This document shows positions 41,039 through 48,494 of a stretch of 48,494 nt of DNA, piece by piece. Position 1 is the first letter of the stretch. Each line of letters starts with the position of its first letter. This stretch comes from Sphingobacteriales bacterium (GTDB lineage: Bacteria > Bacteroidota > Bacteroidia > Sphingobacteriales > Sphingobacteriaceae). The stretch spans positions 1-48,494 of the forward strand of contig RDXP01000117.1 in NCBI GenBank assembly GCA_004292865.1, given 5' to 3'. The notes under the pieces were generated by a model that was not told the origin of the DNA, did no database searches, and was given only the letters and a program-made list of their open reading frames with translations. Position numbers and translations under genes: made by a program.

Positions 41039-41753
41039 CTTCGCCCAATTCGGGTTTTTTATACTCGTTTTTATAGGCTCTTGTGGCAATAATATTAAAA
41101 AAACAAGCCAGTTAAAAATAGTTTCATCAAGCAGTTACTATAAAAAACAAATTGTTTTAAACCCCAATTTTACCCTGCTGGATATAAAAAAAAACATCCC
41201 CAGCATTGTGCTAGATATTAGGTACGCCACCAAAAATAACTTTAGCGGCATTGCGGTATATAAACGTAGCCAAGCTTATGCCCGCAAACCCGTAGTAATG
41301 GCATTACAAAAAATACAACAAAGCCTAGCAAAACAAGGTTTGGGTTTAAAAATTTACGATGCCTACCGCCCCTATCGGGTAACTGTAAAATTTTGGAACA
41401 TTACCCCCAACAATAAAAAAGAATTTGTAGCCAACCCCGCAAAAGGCTCACGCCATAACCGAGGCTGCGCTGTTGATATAACCTTAATTGATTTAAAAAC
41501 AGGCAACGAACTAGCCATGCCCACCCCATACGATAGCTTTTTAAATATGGCTTACGCCGATTACGCCAGCCTACCTAAAAACGTATTAAAAAATCGAGAA
41601 ATTTTGCAAAAAGTAATGACAAATAACGGTTTCAAAATTTTTAAAGCCGAATGGTGGCATTTTGATTTCGAGGGTTGGGAAGCCTACGACCTAATGGATA
41701 TTGAATTTGAGAACTTAGAAAAACTAAACCCGCCGCCCCCAATTGCTCGTTAA
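40974..41753 (+). CDS. D-alanyl-D-alanine dipeptidase (VanX/DdpX-like, M15D), probable lipoprotein
   Basis: GLKIYDAYRPYRVTVKFW, GSRHNRGCAVDITL, EWWHFDFEGWE; N-terminal hydrophobic segment with lipobox-like FIGSC. Start uncertain. Confidence 0.88.
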   Translation: MQYMLNKQSLKKKWHTCPSKINFAQFGFFILVFIGSCGNNIKKTSQLKIVSSSSYYKKQIVLNPNFTLLDIKKNIPSIVLDIRYATKNNFSGIAVYKRSQAYARKPVVMALQKIQQSLAKQGLGLKIYDAYRPYRVTVKFWNITPNNKKEFVANPAKGSRHNRGCAVDITLIDLKTGNELAMPTPYDSFLNMAYADYASLPKNVLKNREILQKVMTNNGFKIFKAEWWHFDFEGWEAYDLMDIEFENLEKLNPPPPIAR

Positions 41754-41774
41754 AAAAATCTCAAAAAAAAAACA

Positions 41775-41921
41775 CTACTGCTTATAAGGCAAAGTAAAAT
41801 CTACCTTACACTTTGCACAGCCACTCGCACAGCCTTTATTAGACCGCAAAGCCCGCCACACCAGCCTTACCATATAGGCCAAGGCGGCAATAAAAAGAAG
41901 TATTACAAGTACGTTTTGCAT
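41775..41921 (-). CDS. small Cys-rich single-TM protein, FeoB-associated Cys-rich membrane protein-like
   Basis: Manual translation: MQNVLVILLFIAALAYMVRLVWRALRSNKGCASGCAKCKVDFTLPYKQ* (48 aa, 147 nt); absent from the ORF track. Confidence 0.75.
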   Translation of the reverse strand: MQNVLVILLFIAALAYMVRLVWRALRSNKGCASGCAKCKVDFTLPYKQ

Positions 41922-42015
41922 CATTAATTACGCTACAAAAATAAGGTATTTTTAGTTTAGCAAGTCATTAAAAATTCACATTGCACATTCGTAGTATTTT
42001 TTAACATTAAAACAA

Positions 42016-42023
42016 TAACTTTG
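42016..42023 (+). promoter_or_regulatory. Bacteroidota-type -7 promoter element upstream of typA
   Basis: TAACTTTG matches TAnnTTTG, about 27 nt before the typA ATG. Confidence 0.5.
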
Positions 42024-42049
42024 CAAAAAATTTACAAAGCATCATTTTA

Positions 42050-43861
42050 ATGCAAAAGATAAGAAATATAGCGATTATCGCTCACGTTGACCACGGTAAA
42101 ACTACCTTGGTTGATAAAATTTTACACAGCTGCTCTATCTTTAGAGATAACGAGCAAACTGGCGAACTAATACTGGATAATAACGACTTAGAGCGTGAAC
42201 GTGGTATTACCATTGTATCCAAAAACGTATCGGTAATGTATAAAGACGTTAAAATCAATATTATTGATACCCCTGGTCACGCCGATTTTGGTGGCGAGGT
42301 TGAGCGTGTTTTAAAAATGGCCGATGGCGTTTTACTATTGTGCGATGCCTTTGAAGGTGCCATGCCGCAAACCCGTTTTGTAACCCAAAAAGCTTTGGCA
42401 TTAGGCTTAAAGCCAATTGTGGTAGTAAACAAAGTAGATAAAGAAAACTGCCGCCCCGAAGAAGTTTATGAACAAATTTTTGAGCTTTTCTTTAACCTCG
42501 AAGCCACCGAAGACCAATTAGATTTTCCGGTAATTTACGGTTCATCAAAACAAGGATGGATGAGTACCGACTGGAAAGTTAAAACCGAAGATATTTTCCC
42601 ATTAATGGATACCATTTTAGCAACCATTCCGCCAGCTCCAATATCTGAAGGTACCTTGCAAATGCAAATAACCTCTTTAGAATATTCTAGCTTTGTAGGC
42701 CGTATAGCCGTAGGCCGTGTTGCCCGTGGTACCGTTAAAGAAAACCAACCTGTATCGTTAGTAAAACGTGATGGTAAAATTGTAAAATCACGCATTAAAG
42801 AATTATATACCTTTGAGGGTTTAGGTAAGATAAAAGCTACCGAGGTATCGGCAGGCGATATTTGTGCTGTGGTAGGTATCGATGGTTTTGATATTGGCGA
42901 TACCATTGCCGATTTTAACGAACCCGAGCAGTTAGAGGTTATCCATATTGATGAACCCACCATGAATATGTTGTTTACCATTAACAACTCTCCGTTTTTT
43001 GGTAAAGAAGGCAAATTTGTAACCTCACAACGTTTGCGTGAGCGTTTGTTTAAAGAAATGGAGAAAAATTTGGCGTTAAAGGTGGTAGAAACCGAATCGC
43101 CCGATTCGTACCTAGTTTACGGCCGTGGTATTTTGCATTTATCGGTACTTATCGAAACCATGCGCCGCGAAGGTTACGAAATGCAAGTAGGCCAGCCACA
43201 AGTTATTGTTAAAATGATTGATGGCGTAAAATGCGAACCCATTGAAACTTTAATTGTAGATGTACCCGGCGAAGTAGCTGGTAAAGTAATCGAACTAGTT
43301 ACCCAGCGCAAAGGCGACCTTTTAATTATGGAGCCTAAAGGCGATTTACAACATTTAGAATTTGAAATACCCGCCCGTGGTATTATAGGATTGCGTAATA
43401 ATGTGTTAACCGCTACGGCGGGAGAAGCCATTATGGCACACCGTTTTAAAGATTACGAACCTTGGAAAGGCCCAATACCTGGCCGCTTAAATGGCGTTTT
43501 AATATCAATGGATAAAGGGATGACTACCGCTTACGCCATTGATAAATTGCAAGATAGAGGCCGCTTTTTTATTGATCCAGGAGTGGATATTTACGAAGGC
43601 CAAGTACTAGGCGAACACATACGCGATAACGATTTAGTAATTAACATTACCAAAGGCAAGCAATTAACCAATATGCGGGCCTCTGGTACCGATGATAACA
43701 CCCGTATTGCACCAGCCATTAAATTTTCGTTAGAAGAATGTATGGAATATATACAAGCCGACGAGTATATTGAAGTTACACCTTTAAGCATCCGTTTACG
43801 TAAAATTTACCTTACCGAAAACGAACGTAAAGTAAACGGCAAAAGATTTATAAATCAATAA
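42050..43861 (+). CDS. typA: translational GTPase TypA/BipA
   Basis: 603 aa; [47 protein letters not shown]. Confidence 0.97.
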   Translation: MQKIRNIAIIAHVDHGKTTLVDKILHSCSIFRDNEQTGELILDNNDLERERGITIVSKNVSVMYKDVKINIIDTPGHADFGGEVERVLKMADGVLLLCDAFEGAMPQTRFVTQKALALGLKPIVVVNKVDKENCRPEEVYEQIFELFFNLEATEDQLDFPVIYGSSKQGWMSTDWKVKTEDIFPLMDTILATIPPAPISEGTLQMQITSLEYSSFVGRIAVGRVARGTVKENQPVSLVKRDGKIVKSRIKELYTFEGLGKIKATEVSAGDICAVVGIDGFDIGDTIADFNEPEQLEVIHIDEPTMNMLFTINNSPFFGKEGKFVTSQRLRERLFKEMEKNLALKVVETESPDSYLVYGRGILHLSVLIETMRREGYEMQVGQPQVIVKMIDGVKCEPIETLIVDVPGEVAGKVIELVTQRKGDLLIMEPKGDLQHLEFEIPARGIIGLRNNVLTATAGEAIMAHRFKDYEPWKGPIPGRLNGVLISMDKGMTTAYAIDKLQDRGRFFIDPGVDIYEGQVLGEHIRDNDLVINITKGKQLTNMRASGTDDNTRIAPAIKFSLEECMEYIQADEYIEVTPLSIRLRKIYLTENERKVNGKRFINQ

Positions 43862-43883
43862 AATTTTATCACCTATTAAAGAA

Positions 43884-43920
43884 AGAGGGAACTAAGCTAA
43901 GGCTTGGTTCCCTTTTTTTT
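43884..43920 (+). terminator. intrinsic terminator downstream of typA
   Basis: GGGAACTAAGC-TAAG-GCTTGGTTCCC followed by T8. Confidence 0.9.
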
Positions 43921-44229
43921 GTGGGGTAAAAAATAATTATTAATCTTAGGCTCACAACATTTTATAATACAGAGTTTTATGAGTACTAGCTACGGAAACC
44001 CATGTGGCTTATAATGGGAGTTTGAGTAAACAATAATAAAATGTTTTATTCTCCTAACCCTGTTTTTATTCTCCAGCTACACTTTTTCATAAAAATAGAA
44101 CCAGAAAAATCCATCAACAACGTTGTGAAACTTTACACTTAAAAATTAAAACAGGCAAAAAAGGAGTTAACCGACTATAACAGCATTTTTATAGGATAAA
44201 AGTTGGATAAATTTTCCCCAAAACTCTTC

Positions 44230-45276
44230 CTATTTCCCAGCTTTAAACGCATTCCAACCTTGTGCTTTAAGTTCGTGTATATTACCCGCTTTGGTAATAA
44301 GGTAATTGCCTGCGCTTTGCTCGGTTATATAGCCAATTACGGTAATATCAACATCGTGTTTTAGGCGGTCGTAATCGCTTTGTTTTATGGTAAACAGCAA
44401 TTCGTAATCTTCGCCGCCATTAAGGGCACACACGGTAGGGTCCAGGCCAAATTCTCGGGCCGTTTCGGTGGTTTGGGGGTCTATAGGTATTTTTTCTTCG
44501 TATAATTTACAGCCTTTTTGCGATTGTTGGGTAAGGTGGAGTATTTCGGATGCTAAACCGTCCGAAACATCAATCATAGAGGTGGGTTTTATACCCATTT
44601 CTTTCAGTAAATCAATAATATCTAAGCGGGCTTCGGGTTTTAACTGGCGTTCGATAATGTAATCTTTACCTTCTAAATCGGGTTGTATATTGGGGTTGGC
44701 TAAAAAAACTTGTTTTTCTCGTTCCAATAATTGTAGGCCAAGGTAAGCCCCGCCTAGGTCGCCCGATACGCACAATAAATCACCCTCTTGTGCTCCGTTT
44801 CGGTAGGTTATATCTTCGGGATTGGCATAGCCGATACTGGTTATGCTAATTACTAGCCCCTGTTGCGATGATGTGGTATCGCCACCTATTAAATCGATAT
44901 TGTATTTTTGGCAGGCCAGTAGCATCCCGCTGTACAGCTCTTCGATAGCTTCGAGCGAAAACTTGCTCGAAAAACCTAGCGAAACAGTAACCTGATTGGC
45001 TAGGCCATTCATGGCATATATATCGCTTAGATTTACTTGTATAGCTTTATAGCCTAGGTGTTTAAGCGGTGTAAATGCCAAGTCGAAGTGTATGCCTTCT
45101 AATAATAAATCGGTTGATATTAATATTTTTTTTCCTTGCGCATCTATTACTGCGGCATCGTCGCCTACGCCTTTGTGGGTGTGTGGGCTGCTTAGGGTAA
45201 TGTGTTGTGTAAGGTGGTTTATTAAACCAAATTCGCCCAAATCGGCTATTTGTGTGGTATTGGTGTTTTCGAACAT
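44230..45276 (-). CDS. thiL: thiamine-monophosphate kinase
   Basis: 348 aa; GDDAAVID, LIGGDTTSS, CVSGDLGGAYLGL, MIDVSDGLASEILH, GGEDYELLFTI. Confidence 0.95.
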   Translation of the reverse strand: MFENTNTTQIADLGEFGLINHLTQHITLSSPHTHKGVGDDAAVIDAQGKKILISTDLLLEGIHFDLAFTPLKHLGYKAIQVNLSDIYAMNGLANQVTVSLGFSSKFSLEAIEELYSGMLLACQKYNIDLIGGDTTSSQQGLVISITSIGYANPEDITYRNGAQEGDLLCVSGDLGGAYLGLQLLEREKQVFLANPNIQPDLEGKDYIIERQLKPEARLDIIDLLKEMGIKPTSMIDVSDGLASEILHLTQQSQKGCKLYEEKIPIDPQTTETAREFGLDPTVCALNGGEDYELLFTIKQSDYDRLKHDVDITVIGYITEQSAGNYLITKAGNIHELKAQGWNAFKAGK

Positions 45277-45726
45277 TTTATTTATTGCTATCGCATCCCT
45301 ATTTTATTTTCCAATAAGCCTCGTTTTAATCCTCCCGAAAGGGTAAAAATTATATATTATTGGGCAAAATTAAGTAAAGTAAATGTACAAGTTTTTGCTT
45401 GCTTGCTAAAATTATTTAAGCGGTTGATAAATAAGATTAATAACTAAACTTTCGGAGAATTATTTATATAAAATTGGAAATTAAATTTTAAAAATGTATT
45501 TTTTTATGTGAGATTATACGGTTTTTATAAAATTAGTTGGGTATAAAAGCAACAGGTTTTGGGTAAATTTTTGTTTTGTTTACAGTAAAACCTAAAAGTA
45601 TTTTTACCGAAAAAAATGCAAACCGAAACGACACAAAGCTAACCGTAAACACTTTTGGTAAACAATAAAACGGTAAAATGTTTTTTAATTTACCACCTAA
45701 ACTTGGGTTAATAAATGTTAGCTCCA

Positions 45727-46698
45727 TTATTTTTTAAACCTATTGGCAATTTCGTTAATGCTTACATCAATGGGCTTAAAGTTAAAATCAATTATTTGTT
45801 TTATTTTTTGATTGCTAAAGGTTTCTATACGCGATGCTGTTGTGGCTATATCGCTGGTAATAAGTGCTTTTTTATTTGTTAAATATGCTTTTGCGGTGCT
45901 AAAACGCCAGGCAATGCCCAGCATAAAAGGCGTTGCTTTTTTTGCTGGGGCGGGTACACCTAAAGCTTGGGCTATGCTTTGGAACATGTTTTTATACAAC
46001 ATATTTTGGCTATTGATGATAAATCGCTGTGCTACAATATCGCTATGTGCTAAAAAAATCATGGCTTTTGCTACATCGGCCACATCTACAAAGCCACTAC
46101 CGCCTAGGGTATAATAGTTTAGTCCGTTTTTTATGGTTTTAAACATAATATTGGTGGCCTCTACGCTGGCATCTATACCTAAAATAATAGATGGGTTTAC
46201 AATAACCGCTTTTAAGCCTTCCTCAATACCTCGCCACACCTCCATTTCGCTTTGGTATTTAGAAACAGCGTAGCCATTATTCACATCAAAGGCATCCCAA
46301 TAATGTTGTTCGGTAATTAATTCGCCATTTTTACTTTTGCCCAAAGCGGCAATAGAACTTACATGTATTAGTTTTTGTACATTTTGTGCTATACATAAAT
46401 TAACCACGTTGGCTGTGCCATCTACATTGGTGCGTATCATTTGTTCTTTATCTTTGGGATTTAGCGAAACCATTGCGGCACAATGGTAAACGTGTGTAAT
46501 GCCATCAAAGGCTTCCGCCAAATCCGAAAGGTTTAAAATATCGGCGTTAAGCCACTCAATTTTATTGCTTAGGGTTTCTAATTTGGGTGGGATGTGCGAT
46601 GTGTGCCTTTTGATACACCTAATGCGGGTTTCGGATTGTAAAAGTTGTACCACTAGCCGAGTACCCAAAAACCCCGTTGCACCCGTTACTAAAATCAT
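45727..46698 (-). CDS. NAD-dependent epimerase/dehydratase (extended SDR)
   Basis: 323 aa; ILVTGATGFLGTRLV, YHCAAMVS, YAVSKYQSE. Confidence 0.93.
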   Translation of the reverse strand: MILVTGATGFLGTRLVVQLLQSETRIRCIKRHTSHIPPKLETLSNKIEWLNADILNLSDLAEAFDGITHVYHCAAMVSLNPKDKEQMIRTNVDGTANVVNLCIAQNVQKLIHVSSIAALGKSKNGELITEQHYWDAFDVNNGYAVSKYQSEMEVWRGIEEGLKAVIVNPSIILGIDASVEATNIMFKTIKNGLNYYTLGGSGFVDVADVAKAMIFLAHSDIVAQRFIINSQNMLYKNMFQSIAQALGVPAPAKKATPFMLGIAWRFSTAKAYLTNKKALITSDIATTASRIETFSNQKIKQIIDFNFKPIDVSINEIANRFKK

Positions 46699-46722
46699 AT
46701 AAAAAAATTATTTTTTAAATAT

Positions 46723-46763
46723 AAAAAAAAGCGGCCATTCGTGGAGAACGAACGCCGCTTTTA
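46723..46763 (-). terminator. intrinsic terminator for the DUF3127-type gene
   Basis: Stem GCGGC/GCCGC plus TTCGT/ACGAA; on the - strand it is followed by T8 (aaaaaaaa on +). Confidence 0.8.
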
Positions 46764-46787
46764 TCGCATTGTGATTGAGAAAAAAAA

Positions 46788-47165
46788 TTAAAATGGCAAA
46801 TCGTCGCTTTCGCCAGGTGCTGCACTTACATCAACAGGGGGTGCATACTCGGGTATGGGTGCAGCGGCTGGTGCGGCGGCAGGCGCATTTAACGAAGTTA
46901 CCCGCCATACATGTAATGAGTTAAAATAGCCTTTTTTACCCATTTTATCGGTATATGGGCGGCCTTTAAGGTTAAACGAAACCTCTACTTCGGCACCTAC
47001 TTGTAGGTTATCTAACAAAACGCATTTGTCTTGAATGGCCTCAAATTTTACAAACTCGGGGTATTGAGGGTTTTCGGCATACTCAATTACTAATTCTCTT
47101 TTTTTAAATGCTTCGGTAACATTAATAATTTCTGATACTTCGTGTACTTTTCCTTTAATTTCCAT
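46788..47165 (-). CDS. DUF3127-like small protein
   Basis: 125 aa; 'GKVHEVSEIINVTEAFKKRELVIEYAENPQYPEFVKFEAIQDKCVLLDNLQVGAEVEVSFNLKGRPY' and SSB-like acidic tail GESDDLPF. Confidence 0.85.
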   Translation of the reverse strand: MEIKGKVHEVSEIINVTEAFKKRELVIEYAENPQYPEFVKFEAIQDKCVLLDNLQVGAEVEVSFNLKGRPYTDKMGKKGYFNSLHVWRVTSLNAPAAAPAAAPIPEYAPPVDVSAAPGESDDLPF

Positions 47166-47223
47166 AATAAACTTATAATGATTTTCAAATCTGTATATTT
47201 TATTTGAGTAAATTGCGCAAATT

Positions 47224-48411
47224 ATGTATCAAGTTTTCAACAATCCCGCCAAGGTTATTATTACCTGCAATAAAAGATTATCAGTTTACCTTAAACAAGA
47301 GGTTGAGGCATTGGGCTTTAAGCCCGAGCGTGTATTTGCTACTGGCCTAGAATTAAAGGCAACTGTAAATGAGTGTATTAAATTAAATTTGAATTTGCGC
47401 TGTGCCAGCCAAATTTTGTACCGCATTAAAGAATTTACAGCCGCCGATGCCAATGAAATGTATCAAGAAGTACTTGCCATTGAATGGGAAAAGCTAATTG
47501 ATTTTAGTGGTTACTTTTCGGTTACCTCTAATGTGGATAATTCTACCATTACCACCCCGCTTTTTGCCAACTTAAAAGTGAAAGATGCCATTGCCGATAG
47601 GATAAAAAGCGTACATAACTTGCGGCCTAATTCGGGTTCCGATTATTCGAAAACCGTAGTGCACCTGTACTGGAAAAACAATAGTGCCGAAATTTATTTA
47701 GACACTTCGGGCGAAACCTTGGCAAAACATAGCTACCGTAAAATACCCGGCAAAGCACCCATGCTTGAGGCTTTGGCTGCGGGTACTATTTTTGCCACAG
47801 GGTGGGATATGCAAAGCACATTTGTAAACCCTATGTGTGGCTCGGGCACTTTGGCTATTGAAGCCGCCTTAATTGCTACCCACCGTACGCCCGGTTTATT
47901 ACGGATGAACTATGCTTTTATGCACATTTTAGGTTACGATGAAGAGGTGTTTTTTAAAGAACGCCGCCAACTTAAAGACCAAGTAGTTAAGCACATAAAC
48001 TTTAAAATTATAGCTTCTGATATATCGGAAGATGCCGTAAATATTGCCGAAAAAAATGCCCGAACAGCAGGGGTAGATACTTTGATAGATTTTCAGGTGG
48101 CTGATTTTGCCGACACCATTTTACCCGAAGGCCAGGCAGGCGTAATTATTTTTAACCCCGAGTATGGCGAACGCCTAGGTGTACACTCTAAACTAGAAGC
48201 TACTTACAAGCGCATAGGCGATTACCTAAAACAAGGCTGCAAAGGCTATAAAGGCTATATTTTTACAGGTAACCCCGATTTAGCCAAAAAAATAGGCTTA
48301 AAAGCAAGCCGCCGTATAGAGTTTTATAATGGTAAGCTGGATTGTAGATTGTTAGAGTATGAGTTGTATGATGGAAGCAGACGAGAGGTGGAAACAGGTG
48401 GTGGGGAGTAA
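47224..48411 (+). CDS. THUMP-domain class I SAM-dependent RNA methyltransferase (RlmL/YpsC-like)
   Basis: 395 aa; KHSYRKIPGKAPMLEALAAG, FVNPMCGSGTLAIEAALIA, IIFNPEYGERLG. Confidence 0.93.
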   Translation: MYQVFNNPAKVIITCNKRLSVYLKQEVEALGFKPERVFATGLELKATVNECIKLNLNLRCASQILYRIKEFTAADANEMYQEVLAIEWEKLIDFSGYFSVTSNVDNSTITTPLFANLKVKDAIADRIKSVHNLRPNSGSDYSKTVVHLYWKNNSAEIYLDTSGETLAKHSYRKIPGKAPMLEALAAGTIFATGWDMQSTFVNPMCGSGTLAIEAALIATHRTPGLLRMNYAFMHILGYDEEVFFKERRQLKDQVVKHINFKIIASDISEDAVNIAEKNARTAGVDTLIDFQVADFADTILPEGQAGVIIFNPEYGERLGVHSKLEATYKRIGDYLKQGCKGYKGYIFTGNPDLAKKIGLKASRRIEFYNGKLDCRLLEYELYDGSRREVETGGGE

Positions 48412-48494
48412 TTGTGTTTTTAACTAAACTTACGGATGAAGTAAAGCGCATAAATATACTTATTGGCGTATTTATAAAATTAGCTGGATATATA

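Noticed and set aside
1-48494. CRISPR arrays, tRNA/rRNA genes, prophage or transposase genes
   Set aside because: None recognised on reading; no spaced direct-repeat arrays or transposase/integrase motifs in the translations. A tRNAscan/CRISPR search was not possible here.

Overview
Chromosomal window from a Bacteroidota bacterium, inferred from gene content, SprA/PorX, the LpxC-FabZ fusion and TAnnTTTG-like promoters. It is mostly conserved housekeeping DNA. Left edge (1-1.3 kb): toxin-antitoxin (TA) remnants. Then proBA (-), and the division/cell-wall (dcw) cluster mraZ-rsmH-ftsL-ftsI-murE-mraY-murD-ftsW-murG-murC-ftsQ-ftsA-ftsZ (+). Next come a VOC-fold protein, tsaE, porX, an HD-domain hydrolase, lpxD-lpxC/fabZ-lpxA, an ABC ATPase, sprA (T9SS/gliding), ruvA, maeB, rnhB, metF, a YihY/BrkB protein, a VanX-like dipeptidase lipoprotein, typA, thiL, an NAD-dependent epimerase, a DUF3127-type protein and a THUMP-domain methyltransferase. 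I see no obvious new multi-gene system. The best non-routine signals are: (i) a long two-tier hairpin element between ftsA and ftsZ that does not fit a normal terminator and may be a structured RNA or repeat family; (ii) two convergent RelE/ParE-type TA modules fused tail-to-tail, with both toxins losing their C-terminal halves at nearly the same base; (iii) a 10-bp-period GTGG operator upstream of mraZ; (iv) DnaA-box-like motifs upstream of ftsZ; (v) a 48-aa Cys-rich membrane protein missed by the ORF track. All family names come from reading the translations; no database search was run.
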